A DNA stretch of 64,000 nucleotides from Actinospineispora spinosispora DSM 44797 (lineage in GTDB: Bacteria > Actinomycetota > Actinomycetes > Mycobacteriales > Pseudonocardiaceae): NCBI RefSeq assembly GCF_000429025.1, contig NZ_AUBB01000021.1, forward strand, positions 62,001 to 126,000, given 5' to 3'. Below the pieces are notes generated by a model. That model made no database searches and had not been told where the DNA came from. It was given only the letters and a program-made list of their open reading frames with translations. Positions 33,154-41,397 of this stretch are shown here, piece after piece (within the stretch, counting starts at the first letter, position 1; each line of letters begins with the position of its first letter). The translations under genes and the position numbers were made by a program.

Positions 33154-34908
33154 ATGACCACCACCACGCCGCCCGTCGCGGTCCGCACACCACCGGAGCC
33201 TGCCGGTCCCGCACCCCGGCGACGCAGGGGGCCCAGCCCGCAGGTACTCATCGTGGGCGCCGCGATCGTGATCGTCGGCTACCTCGCCGTCGTGCCGTTG
33301 GCCTACCTGTTCCATGACACCTTCACCGGCAGCCGCGGCCTGACGTTCGGGGCATTCGCCCGTGCCTACGGCGGCGACACGCAGGCCGGCCAGATGATGC
33401 TGAACTCGCTGGCCTTCGCGGTGGGGTCCTCGGCATTGGCGCTGGTCACCGGCACCGTGCTGGCCTACGTGCAGGTGCGCACCGACGTGCCGTTCAAAGG
33501 GCTGCTGTTCGCGGCGTCGCTCGTGCCGCTGATCGTGCCCGGCATTCTCTACGCCGCGGCCTGGATCTTCCTGGGCGATCCGACGATCGGCCTGGTCAAC
33601 ACACTGTTGCTGCGGCCGATCTTCGGCGTGAACCCGGTCAACGTCTTCAGCCTCGAAGGCATGATCTGGGTGCAGGGCCTGCACCTTGCTCCCGTGGCGT
33701 TCCTGCTGATGGTGGCCGGGTTCCGGGCGATGGACCCGTCGCTGGAGGAGTCGGCCGCGATGTCCGGCGCGCACCGCCTCACGGTGTTGCGACGGATCAC
33801 CATCCCGCTGCTGCGCCCCGCGCTGATCTCCTCGGCGTTGCTGATGTTCGTGCAGTCCTTGGAGAGCTTCGAGGTACCGGGCCTGCTCGGGCTGCAGAAC
33901 AACATCTACGTCTTCACCAGCCGAATCTACTTCGTGCTGCGCCAGTACCCCATCGACTACGGCGCCGCGGGTGCCTACGCGTTGGGTCTGCTGGCGATCG
34001 CCGCGGCCGGGGTGCTGCTCTCGGGCTGGCTGCAGCGCAACGCGCGCGGCTTCCAGACCGTCACCGGTAAAGCGTTCCGGCCTCAGCCGGTCCACCTCGG
34101 CAGGGCGCGGCCATGGGTCGGTGCGGGTGTCGTGGTGTTCTTCGTGGTGACGGTCGTGCTGCCGGTCGGCGTGCTCGTCTACGCCTCACTGCTGAAGTTC
34201 TACGCCGCGCCGTCGGTCGAGGCGATCGCGACGATGACCCTGGACAACTACGCGTCGGTGATCCGCAACCCGCTCGCCGGTACGGCGCTGAGCAACTCGT
34301 TGATCCTCGGGGTCGGGTCGGCCACCGTGGTGATGCTGCTGTCGGCGGTCGTCTCCTGGGTGGTCGTCCGCACCCGGCTGCCCGGCAGGCGGGTACTGGA
34401 CCTGCTCGCGTTCACCCCGATCGTGATCCCCGGGCTGGTGCTCGGGCTGGCACTGTCGTTCGTCTACCTGCGGGTGCCGCTGCCGATCTACGGCACGCTG
34501 TTCATCCTGCTGATCTCCTACTGCACGCGGTACCTGCCCTACGGCATGCGCTACTCGTCCTCGGCGATGGCGCAGATGTCGAAGGAGCTGGAGGAGTCGG
34601 CGACGGTGTTCGGAGCTTCGTGGCTCCAGACCTTCCGACGGGTGCTGCTGCCGTTGGCCAGCAGCGGTGTGCTCGCGGGCTGGGTCTACATCCTCGTCGT
34701 GTCGTTCCGGGAGCTCTCCAGCACGATCCTGCTCTACAGCCCCGGCAACGAGGTGCTCTCGGTGCTGATCTGGGAGCAGTTCGAGAACGGCCAGTTCACC
34801 ACCCTCGCGGCGCTGGGCGTCCTCATGGTGGTGGTCCTCGTCGGGCTCGTGTTCATCGCCTATCGCCTCGGCGCCCGTGTCGGGCTGCAGTCCGACACCG
34901 ACCGCTGA
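33154..34908 (+). CDS. Fused two-domain ABC permease (FbpB type)
   Basis: This 584-residue permease contains two copies of the ABC permease domain, each with an EAA loop: MSGAHRLTVLRRITIPLLRPAL (around residue 210) and FGASWLQTFRRVLLPLASSGV (around residue 490). There are about twelve membrane helices. This is the architecture of ferric-ion importers such as FbpB, where one polypeptide replaces a permease dimer. GGGGAGAG precedes the ATG. It works with the flanking binding protein and ATPase. Confidence 0.92.
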   Translation: MTTTTPPVAVRTPPEPAGPAPRRRRGPSPQVLIVGAAIVIVGYLAVVPLAYLFHDTFTGSRGLTFGAFARAYGGDTQAGQMMLNSLAFAVGSSALALVTGTVLAYVQVRTDVPFKGLLFAASLVPLIVPGILYAAAWIFLGDPTIGLVNTLLLRPIFGVNPVNVFSLEGMIWVQGLHLAPVAFLLMVAGFRAMDPSLEESAAMSGAHRLTVLRRITIPLLRPALISSALLMFVQSLESFEVPGLLGLQNNIYVFTSRIYFVLRQYPIDYGAAGAYALGLLAIAAAGVLLSGWLQRNARGFQTVTGKAFRPQPVHLGRARPWVGAGVVVFFVVTVVLPVGVLVYASLLKFYAAPSVEAIATMTLDNYASVIRNPLAGTALSNSLILGVGSATVVMLLSAVVSWVVVRTRLPGRRVLDLLAFTPIVIPGLVLGLALSFVYLRVPLPIYGTLFILLISYCTRYLPYGMRYSSSAMAQMSKELEESATVFGASWLQTFRRVLLPLASSGVLAGWVYILVVSFRELSSTILLYSPGNEVLSVLIWEQFENGQFTTLAALGVLMVVVLVGLVFIAYRLGARVGLQSDTDR

Positions 34909-34929
34909 CCGGCACTCGGAGGAACTGAC

Positions 34930-36075
34930 ATGTTGATCGTCGACGGCCTCGTGAAGAGCTACGGCGGTGCGGGACGCGGGCGGGCCCGCGCCAGTGCGGG
35001 GAAGGCCCCCGATGGTGAACGCGTGTTCGCCGTCGGGGGCGCGAGCTTCGAGGTGGTCGAGGGGGAGCTGTTCACCCTCCTCGGGCCCTCCGGCTGCGGG
35101 AAGACCACGACGCTGCGCTCGATCGCGGGCCTGGAGAACCCCGACGGCGGCCGGATCACCCTGGCCGACCGCGTCCTGTTCGATGCCTCGGCCAGGGTCA
35201 ACGTGCCGGCCAACCGTCGCGCGCTGGGCATGGTGTTCCAGTCCTACGCGATCTGGCCGCACATGAGCGTGTTCAAGAACGTCTCGTTCCCGCTCGACGT
35301 GCTGCCCCGTCGCGAGCGCCCCCGGCGTGCGGAGATCACCGAGCGGGTGGAGCGGGCACTGGAGGTCACCGAGCTCTCCGACTACGCCGCCAGGGCCGCC
35401 ACCAAACTGTCCGGGGGCCAGCAGCAACGCCTCGCGCTGGCCCGCGCGCTCGTCATCCAGCCCGACCTCATGCTGCTCGACGAGCCGCTGTCCAACCTGG
35501 ACGCCAAGCTGCGCGAGAACATGCGCTTCGAGCTGAAACGGTTGCAGCGCGAGCTCGGGCTCACCGCGATCTACGTGACGCACGACCAGTCCGAGGCACT
35601 GGTGATGTCCAGTCGGGTCGCGGTGATGAACAAGGGCCTGATCGAGCAGGTCGGCAAGCCGAGGCAGATCTACACGAACCCGGCGTCGCGGTTCGTCGCC
35701 GAGTTCATCGGCACGTCGAACTTCGTGAAGGGGATCGTGGTGTCCGTGGCCGGCGACGAGGTGTCCGTCGACACCATGGAGGGCCGGCTGGTCGTGCGTG
35801 GAGCGACGTCGCGGCCCCCGGTCGGCGACGAGGTGCTGCTCTCGATCCGACCCGAGTGCATCTCGCTGTCGGTGGAGCGGACCGCCGGCGCGGTCAACGA
35901 GTGGTCCGGTGAGGTGCTCACCAGGGCATTCCTCGGTGACGCCGTGGACCACGTCGTCGGGGTGAGCAAGCTGGAGATCCGCACCCGGTCCAACCCGACC
36001 CTGTCGATCGAACCCGGCACCCGAGTGCACCTGAACGTGGATCCGGCCAAGGTCACCCTGGTCCCGGCCGGGTGA
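34930..36075 (+). CDS. Fe3+/spermidine-type ABC ATPase
   Basis: This 381-residue ATPase has Walker A GPSGCGKTTTLRSIAG, Q-loop VFQSYAIWPHM, signature LSGGQQQRLALARAL, Walker B LMLLDEPLSNLD and a C-terminal TOBE-like regulatory domain of about 130 residues. It is of the FbpC/PotA group. An insertion rich in Gly, Arg and Ala lies after residue 15, before the Walker strand. GGAGGAAC precedes the ATG, and the stop overlaps the GTG of the MFS gene (GTGA), tying transport genes together. Confidence 0.92.
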   Translation: MLIVDGLVKSYGGAGRGRARASAGKAPDGERVFAVGGASFEVVEGELFTLLGPSGCGKTTTLRSIAGLENPDGGRITLADRVLFDASARVNVPANRRALGMVFQSYAIWPHMSVFKNVSFPLDVLPRRERPRRAEITERVERALEVTELSDYAARAATKLSGGQQQRLALARALVIQPDLMLLDEPLSNLDAKLRENMRFELKRLQRELGLTAIYVTHDQSEALVMSSRVAVMNKGLIEQVGKPRQIYTNPASRFVAEFIGTSNFVKGIVVSVAGDEVSVDTMEGRLVVRGATSRPPVGDEVLLSIRPECISLSVERTAGAVNEWSGEVLTRAFLGDAVDHVVGVSKLEIRTRSNPTLSIEPGTRVHLNVDPAKVTLVPAG

Positions 36076-37328
36076 GCGGCCCGGCCGAACGGGGTCGGAC
36101 GCGGCTGCCCCCGGTCCTGCGCAACCGGGACTTCGACCTCTACTGGGGTGGCGTCGTCCTGAGCCAGGTCGGGACGCGGGCGGCGGTCGCGGCCAACCTG
36201 TACCAGGTCTACGAGCTGTCGCACTCGACGCTGCAGGTCGGCTTCGTCGGGATCGCCCAGGCCGTCGCGCTCGTGGTGCTCTCGCCGCTCGGCGGGGTCG
36301 TGGCCGACCGGATGGACCGGCGCCGGCTCCTGCAGTACACACAGGCGGCGGCACTGGTCGTGGCCGCGGTACTCGCGGCGGTGACCCTCTCCGGACGGGC
36401 GACCACGTGGATGGTCGTGCTGTCGTCGCTGCTCGCGACGGCGGCGGCGACCTTCGACCAGCCGGCTCGACAGGCGCTGATCCCGGCGCTCGTCCCACGC
36501 CACCAGATGGTGGACGCGATCGCGCTGATCAACCCCTCGCGGGAGCTTGCGGTGCTCACCGGGCCCGCGCTCGCCGGCGTGCTGATCGCGGCGGCGGGCC
36601 CGGGCGCGGTCTACCTGTTCGACGCCGTGACCTACGCCGTGCTGGTGGGGACGCTGGCGGCGGTCCGGGTGACCACGCCGAGGCCCGCCGGTCGAGCCGA
36701 ACCCGTGCTGCGTGCCCTGGCCGAGGGCGCCGCGCAGTTCCGGCGGCGCCCGGTGGTCTGGCAGATGATGGGGCTCGACCTCGCCGCGACGGTGTTCAGC
36801 TCCTACCGGGTGCTGCTGCCGGCGTTCGCGCTCGATGTGCTGCACGCCGGGCCCACCGGCTACGGGCTGCTCTCGGCGGCGCCGTCGGCGGGTGCGCTGG
36901 TCGGTTCCGTGCTGGTCTTCCGGCTCGTCCGGTCCCGCCGGTCCGGCGTGCTGGTGCTCGTCTCGACCGCGGCGTACGGGTTCGTGGTGCTGGCGTTCGC
37001 GGAGGCCACCGTGTTGTGGCTCGCGCTCGCCCTGGCCGGCCTGCTGGGGGTGGCCGACGCCGTCGCCACCACCGTCCGGCAGGCCGCCGTGCAGGTGGAG
37101 ACCCCCGACGAGCTGCGCGGGCGGGTGTCGGCGATCTACCAGATGGCTTCCCGGGGCGGACCCGCGATCGGCGACGGGCTGGTGGGCGCCGTGGCCGGCG
37201 CGCTCGGACCCGTCGAGGCGCTCACGATCGGTGGACTCGTGCCGATCGTGGCCGCCGGTGCGACCGCCCTGGGCGGGCGCACCGTCCGCGGTTACAGCAT
37301 CGCCGCGTCCGGCCCAGCGCCCACCTGA
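36072..37328 (+). CDS. MFS transporter (copy A)
   Basis: This 418-residue major-facilitator protein has twelve hydrophobic segments and the loop 2-3 motif GGVVADRMDRRRLLQ. The pattern is close to the enterobactin-exporter EntS/DUF894 group, which often exports siderophores or drugs. It starts at a GTG overlapping the ATPase stop. In this operon it may export a toxic intermediate or carry the substrate in parallel with the ABC systems. A second MFS gene lies 2.8 kb downstream. Confidence 0.88.
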   Translation: MSGPAERGRTRLPPVLRNRDFDLYWGGVVLSQVGTRAAVAANLYQVYELSHSTLQVGFVGIAQAVALVVLSPLGGVVADRMDRRRLLQYTQAAALVVAAVLAAVTLSGRATTWMVVLSSLLATAAATFDQPARQALIPALVPRHQMVDAIALINPSRELAVLTGPALAGVLIAAAGPGAVYLFDAVTYAVLVGTLAAVRVTTPRPAGRAEPVLRALAEGAAQFRRRPVVWQMMGLDLAATVFSSYRVLLPAFALDVLHAGPTGYGLLSAAPSAGALVGSVLVFRLVRSRRSGVLVLVSTAAYGFVVLAFAEATVLWLALALAGLLGVADAVATTVRQAAVQVETPDELRGRVSAIYQMASRGGPAIGDGLVGAVAGALGPVEALTIGGLVPIVAAGATALGGRTVRGYSIAASGPAPT

Positions 37329-37339
37329 ATCCCGGCACG

Positions 37340-37363
37340 CCGGCATGCCGCTCGGCATGCCGG
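37340..37363. repeat. Tight 11-bp inverted repeat in the MFS-cupin gap
   Basis: CCGGCATGCCG and CGGCATGCCGG are separated by two bases. Each arm contains the palindrome GGCATGCC. It starts 11 bp after the MFS stop. It could attenuate the operon, stabilise RNA ends, or bind a regulator. Confidence 0.6.
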
Positions 37364-37407
37364 CCGGCACGACCACGCGCGAGCGCGCGTACGAAGGAGT
37401 GAGGACG

Positions 37408-38613
37408 ATGTCGGTCGACACCGCCGCGAAGCAGGCCGATGCCGGTGACGGCGCGGGACGCTTCCTGCTCGACCCCTACCTGGACTGGGCGAAGGGCGAG
37501 GGGATACCGATCCACGACGACTTCGGGTTCGACCTGCTCGCGGTCGAGACCGGCCCGTGGGAGCGCTACGACGCTCGCGGCTGCTTCGCCCACACGCTGG
37601 GGCGCGGCGACTTCATGAGCAACTACGTGCTGGAGGTCGAGCCCACCAGGCGCACCCGGCCCGTGCGCCACCTCTACGAGGCGTTCTTCTACGTGCTCAC
37701 CGGCTACGGTTCCACCACGGTGTGGCTTCCCGACGGCACCGAGAGCAGCTTCGAGTGGGGGCCCAAGGCGCTCTTCGCGATCCCGCTGAACTGCCGCTAC
37801 CAGATCCTGAACGCCTCGGGTGTCGAGCCGGCGCGGCTGTCGTGCACCACCGACGCGCCGCTGCTGCTCAACCTGTTCCACAGCCCGGAGTTCGTGTTCG
37901 GCAGCGACGCGGCGTTCCCCGACCGGGTCGGTGCCGCCGCCCGTTTCGAGGGTGACGGCGAGCACTCGGTCTACAACCAGGACTCGGCGAAGGTACAGAA
38001 CGTCTGGGAGACCAACTTCGTCCACGACCTGACCAGCTTCAAGCTCTACTCCTTCGAGGGCCGGGGCACGGGCTCGATGAACGTCAACTTCGTGCTGGCC
38101 GACGGCACCATGCACTCGCACGTCTCCCAGATGCCCGTCGGCCGCTACAAGAAGGCCCACCGGCACGCCGCCGGCACGCACGTGCACGCCGTCGACGGCG
38201 AGGGGTTCTCGCTGCTCTGGTACGAGGGCGACGCGGAGTTCCGGCGCTTCCCGTGGCGGCACGGGTTCATGTACTCCCCGCCGTTCTGGATGTTCCACCA
38301 GCACTTCAACACGGGGCCGACACCGGCCCGCTACGTGGCCTGCAGCCTCGGCAGCCGCAAGTACCCGTTCCTCGCGCTGCGGCGCAAGAGCGCCGAGGGC
38401 TCCGGGGCGGTGTCGGTGAGCCAGGGCGGGCGCCAGATCGAGTACGAGGACCAGGACCCGCGCGTGCACCGGATGTTCCTGGAGGCACTCCGGGAGGCCG
38501 GCGTGGAGTCGCGGATGGGCGACGCGTTCGACGAGGCCGCGATCATGGCCCTGCCGCCGGAGTCGCTGACCGGCGTGATCCACACGCCGCGCAGCACCGG
38601 CCCCGCGATCTGA
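37408..38613 (+). CDS. Double-cupin protein with altered metal sites (HQHFN family, member 2)
   Basis: This 401-residue protein has two cupin-like domains. The first (RPVRHLYEAFFYVLTGYG, then WGPKALFAIPLNCRYQ) lacks the H-x-H pair and looks structural. The second (KKAHRHAAGTHVHAVDGEG, then WMFHQHFN) keeps the two histidines and adds another His in place of the usual Glu, so an unusual four-His site is possible. The ATG follows GAAGGAGTGAGG. It is 14 bp upstream of the EutA-like gene. The function may be ring cleavage or isomerisation of an aromatic intermediate; no characterised relative is recognised. Confidence 0.8.
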   Translation: MSVDTAAKQADAGDGAGRFLLDPYLDWAKGEGIPIHDDFGFDLLAVETGPWERYDARGCFAHTLGRGDFMSNYVLEVEPTRRTRPVRHLYEAFFYVLTGYGSTTVWLPDGTESSFEWGPKALFAIPLNCRYQILNASGVEPARLSCTTDAPLLLNLFHSPEFVFGSDAAFPDRVGAAARFEGDGEHSVYNQDSAKVQNVWETNFVHDLTSFKLYSFEGRGTGSMNVNFVLADGTMHSHVSQMPVGRYKKAHRHAAGTHVHAVDGEGFSLLWYEGDAEFRRFPWRHGFMYSPPFWMFHQHFNTGPTPARYVACSLGSRKYPFLALRRKSAEGSGAVSVSQGGRQIEYEDQDPRVHRMFLEALREAGVESRMGDAFDEAAIMALPPESLTGVIHTPRSTGPAI

Positions 38614-38627
38614 ACGGGGTCCGCCGG

Positions 38628-40127
38628 ATGCACGACGTCGACTTCGACCACGAGCACGGTGCGGGCCTCTCCGACGAGGAACGGGAGGCGATCGCCAGGG
38701 CGATCCTGGAGCAGGACACCCTGGAACTGCTCACCGTAGGGATCGACATCGGCAGCTCCACCTCGCACCTGCTCTTCGCCCGGGTCTTCCTCAAGCGGGA
38801 CGTGCGCGCGGTCTCGAGCCGCTTCGAGGTGGTCGACCGACAGGTGGAGTGGCGGTCGCCGATCGTGCTCACGCCGTTCCTGCCCGACGGCACGATCAAC
38901 GTCCACGAGCTCGGGCACTTCCTGCGCCACAGCTACGTGACCGCGGGCCATACCCAGGCCGATGTCGACAGCGGCGCGGTGATCCTCACCGGCGAGGCGA
39001 TCAAGAAGCGCAACGCCAGGGCGATCGGGGAGCTGTTCGCCAGCGTGTCCGGCACGTTCGTGTGCGCCACCGCGGGGCACCGGCTGGAGGCCATCCTGGC
39101 CGCGCACGGTTCCGGCGCCACCCGGGTGTCACGCGAGCGCGGCGTTCAGGTGCTGCACGTCGACATCGGCGGCGGCACGACCAAGCTCGCACTGATCGAC
39201 CGGGGCGAGATCGTCGGCGTCGCCGCGTTCGCCGTGGGTGGGCGGCTGGTGGCGACCGATCGGGCGGGGGAGTGGACGCGCGTCGACCACTCCGCGCTGC
39301 GGGTGGCCGCGGCATTGGGCCTGGGTACGAGTCCCGCCGAGCTGGCCGATCCCTCGGTCCGGCGCGCCATCGCGGAGCGGCTGGCCGACCTGCTCGTCGA
39401 CCAGGTAGCCGGCGGCCCCACCGATGAACTCGGGCGCGAGCTGGAGCTCACCGACCCGTTGCCCCGCACCGTGGCACCCGCCTACCTCACGTTCTCCGGT
39501 GGGGTGTCGGAGTACCTGCTCGGGAACGAGCGGCGCGACTACGGCGACATCGCGCGGGACCTGGCCGAGGCGGTCGGCGCTCGGCTCGCCGGCCGGGTGG
39601 GGCTGCCGGTGCTCGACCCAGGGCAGCGCATCCGTGCGACCGTCATCGGTGCATCCCAGTTCACCGTGCAGGTCAGCGGCAAGACGATCCATCTCACGCC
39701 CGGCGCCACGCTGCCGGTGCAGAACGTCCCGGTGGTCCACCTGGGGGAGCCGTTGGCGTTCGACGTCGACCCGGTGGCGGTGACGGCGGCGTTCCGGCGC
39801 CGCGCCGCGCTGCAGGACCGCGGCTCGGACGAGGCACTCGCGTGCGCGTTCGCGTGGACCGGACCGCCCACCTACGAGCGTCTCGCCGCCGTCGGCAGAG
39901 GGATCGTCGGCTTCGCGGGCGAGAGCGACCAGCCGTTGGTCCTGGTGATCGACGGCGACGTCGGGCAGAGCCTGGGCCGGCTGCTGGAGCGTGAGCTGGG
40001 CCTGCGCAGGCCGTTGATCTCGATCGACGGGGCCGAGCTGGGCGACCTCGACTTCGTCGACGTCGGCGAGCTGCTCGACCCACCGGGTGTCGTGCCGTTG
40101 GTGATCAAGTCGCTGCTCTTCTCGTGA
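38628..40127 (+). CDS. EutA-like actin-fold reactivating factor
   Basis: This 499-residue protein matches EutA, the factor that restores damaged cobalamin-dependent ethanolamine ammonia-lyase. The actin/Hsp70-type phosphate loops are clear: TVGIDIGSSTSHLLF (around residue 37), VLHVDIGGGTTKLALI (around 174) and LTFSGGVSEYLLG. C-terminal QSLGRLLERELG and SIDGAELGDLDFVDVGE are also typical. No eutBC, eutL or microcompartment gene is in the window. The gene sits in the cupin operon, and its stop overlaps the next MFS gene by GTGA. It may have been recruited to reactivate or load a different enzyme. Confidence 0.85.
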   Translation: MHDVDFDHEHGAGLSDEEREAIARAILEQDTLELLTVGIDIGSSTSHLLFARVFLKRDVRAVSSRFEVVDRQVEWRSPIVLTPFLPDGTINVHELGHFLRHSYVTAGHTQADVDSGAVILTGEAIKKRNARAIGELFASVSGTFVCATAGHRLEAILAAHGSGATRVSRERGVQVLHVDIGGGTTKLALIDRGEIVGVAAFAVGGRLVATDRAGEWTRVDHSALRVAAALGLGTSPAELADPSVRRAIAERLADLLVDQVAGGPTDELGRELELTDPLPRTVAPAYLTFSGGVSEYLLGNERRDYGDIARDLAEAVGARLAGRVGLPVLDPGQRIRATVIGASQFTVQVSGKTIHLTPGATLPVQNVPVVHLGEPLAFDVDPVAVTAAFRRRAALQDRGSDEALACAFAWTGPPTYERLAAVGRGIVGFAGESDQPLVLVIDGDVGQSLGRLLERELGLRRPLISIDGAELGDLDFVDVGELLDPPGVVPLVIKSLLFS

Positions 40128-41335
40128 CGGATCACGCCGTTCCGTCGCCACGGTCCGTCGGGCTGGCGGTGTACCTGCCGTCGCTGCTGTTCGGCATCGG
40201 CCAAGGCGCGGTGGTGCCGCTGGTGGCCCTGTCGGCGACCACCCGAGGGGCGTCCGTGGGGATGGCGGCGGTCGCGGTGGCGGCGATGGGTGTCGGCAAG
40301 CTGCTGGGCGACGTCCCTGCCGGGAACCTCGCCGCGCGCCTGGGGGAGCGGCGGGCGATGCTCATCGCCACCGTCGTCGCCGTTGCGGGCCTGGCCCTGT
40401 GCCTGGTCGCCCCGGATGTGATCACGCTGTGCGCGGGTCTCGGCCTGGTCGGGGTCTCCTCGGCGGTGTGGAGCCTCGCGCGGCAGGCGTATCTCACCGA
40501 GGTCATGCCCTACCGACTGCGTGGGCGGGCGTTGTCGCTGCTGGGCGGCATGCAGCGGGTCGGGCTGTTCGTGGGGCCGTTCCTCGCCGCCGCGGTGACC
40601 GGCCCGCTGGGGCTCGCCGGTGGCTACTGGGTACACGTGGCTGCGGCGTTACTCGCGGGCGGCGTGCTGGTCGTCGTGCCGGACCGGGACGTGCGGAAGC
40701 TCGAACCGGGGCCGGACGGGCACTGCGTGGCCGACACCGTAACGCGGTCCTCGACCCGGATCCTCCGTGATCATCTGCGGGTCTTCGCGACGATCGGGAT
40801 GGGGAGCTTGACGATCAGCGCGGTCCGCACGGCCCGCCAGGTCGTGGTTCCGCTGTGGGCGGACCAGATCGGCATGACACCGACGGCCGCGAGTGTGGTC
40901 TTCGGGCTGTCCGGCGCGATGGAGATCGCCACGGTCTACCCAGGTGGCCTGGCGATGGACCGGCTGGGCCGGCGCTGGGTGGTGACGGTCTCGATGGCAG
41001 GCCTCGGCCTGGCACTGTCCGTAGTGCCGCTGGCGACGACCCCGGTCCTGCTCGCGGCGCTGGCGTCGGTGATGGGGTTGGCGAACGGCCTGGGCAGCGG
41101 CCTCAACATGACTCTCGGCGCGGACGTCTCGCCTGCCGTGGGCCGGCAGGTCTTCCTCGGAGCGTGGCGGTTCTGCACCGACATCGGAAACGGGCTGGGG
41201 CCGGTGGTGATCGGCGCGGTGAGCGCGGTGTCGGCCCTCGCGCAGGCGTCGATGGTGATGGGCGGCACCGCCGTCGTGTGTGCGGCGGCGATGCGGCGCT
41301 GGCTGCCGCGACCGGACCTTCCCTTAAAGGGCTAA
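40124..41335 (+). CDS. MFS transporter (copy B)
   Basis: This 403-residue MFS protein has twelve predicted helices, AARLGERRAMLIATVVA in the loop 2-3 position and LAMDRLGRRWVV in the second half. It starts at a GTG overlapping the EutA-like stop. It is not obviously a close paralogue of the MFS protein at 36072. A small aromatic acid or a siderophore-like compound could be the cargo. Confidence 0.86.
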   Translation: MTDHAVPSPRSVGLAVYLPSLLFGIGQGAVVPLVALSATTRGASVGMAAVAVAAMGVGKLLGDVPAGNLAARLGERRAMLIATVVAVAGLALCLVAPDVITLCAGLGLVGVSSAVWSLARQAYLTEVMPYRLRGRALSLLGGMQRVGLFVGPFLAAAVTGPLGLAGGYWVHVAAALLAGGVLVVVPDRDVRKLEPGPDGHCVADTVTRSSTRILRDHLRVFATIGMGSLTISAVRTARQVVVPLWADQIGMTPTAASVVFGLSGAMEIATVYPGGLAMDRLGRRWVVTVSMAGLGLALSVVPLATTPVLLAALASVMGLANGLGSGLNMTLGADVSPAVGRQVFLGAWRFCTDIGNGLGPVVIGAVSAVSALAQASMVMGGTAVVCAAAMRRWLPRPDLPLKG

Positions 41336-41346
41336 TTGTAATACCA
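41330..41346. promoter_or_regulatory. Weak candidate GntR site before the second binding-protein gene
   Basis: On the minus strand TGGTATTACAATTAGCC keeps TGGT-T at the left and CC at the right of the other sites. It overlaps the MFS stop and lies 51 bp upstream of the binding-protein ATG, so an internal promoter may start here. Confidence 0.35.
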
Positions 41347-41397
41347 TCAGTCCGAATCGGACGGTGTTGGTGCTCATCCCGCGGAAGGACCAAGTCG

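Noticed and set aside
34186..37421. Very long antisense frames opposite the ABC transporter and MFS genes
   Set aside because: Translations are rich in Arg, Pro, Gly and His with no recognisable domain, and the plus strand carries clear ABC and MFS signatures.
38628..40127. An ethanolamine-utilisation microcompartment locus
   Set aside because: Only the EutA-like gene is present; there are no eutBC, shell protein or aldehyde dehydrogenase genes.
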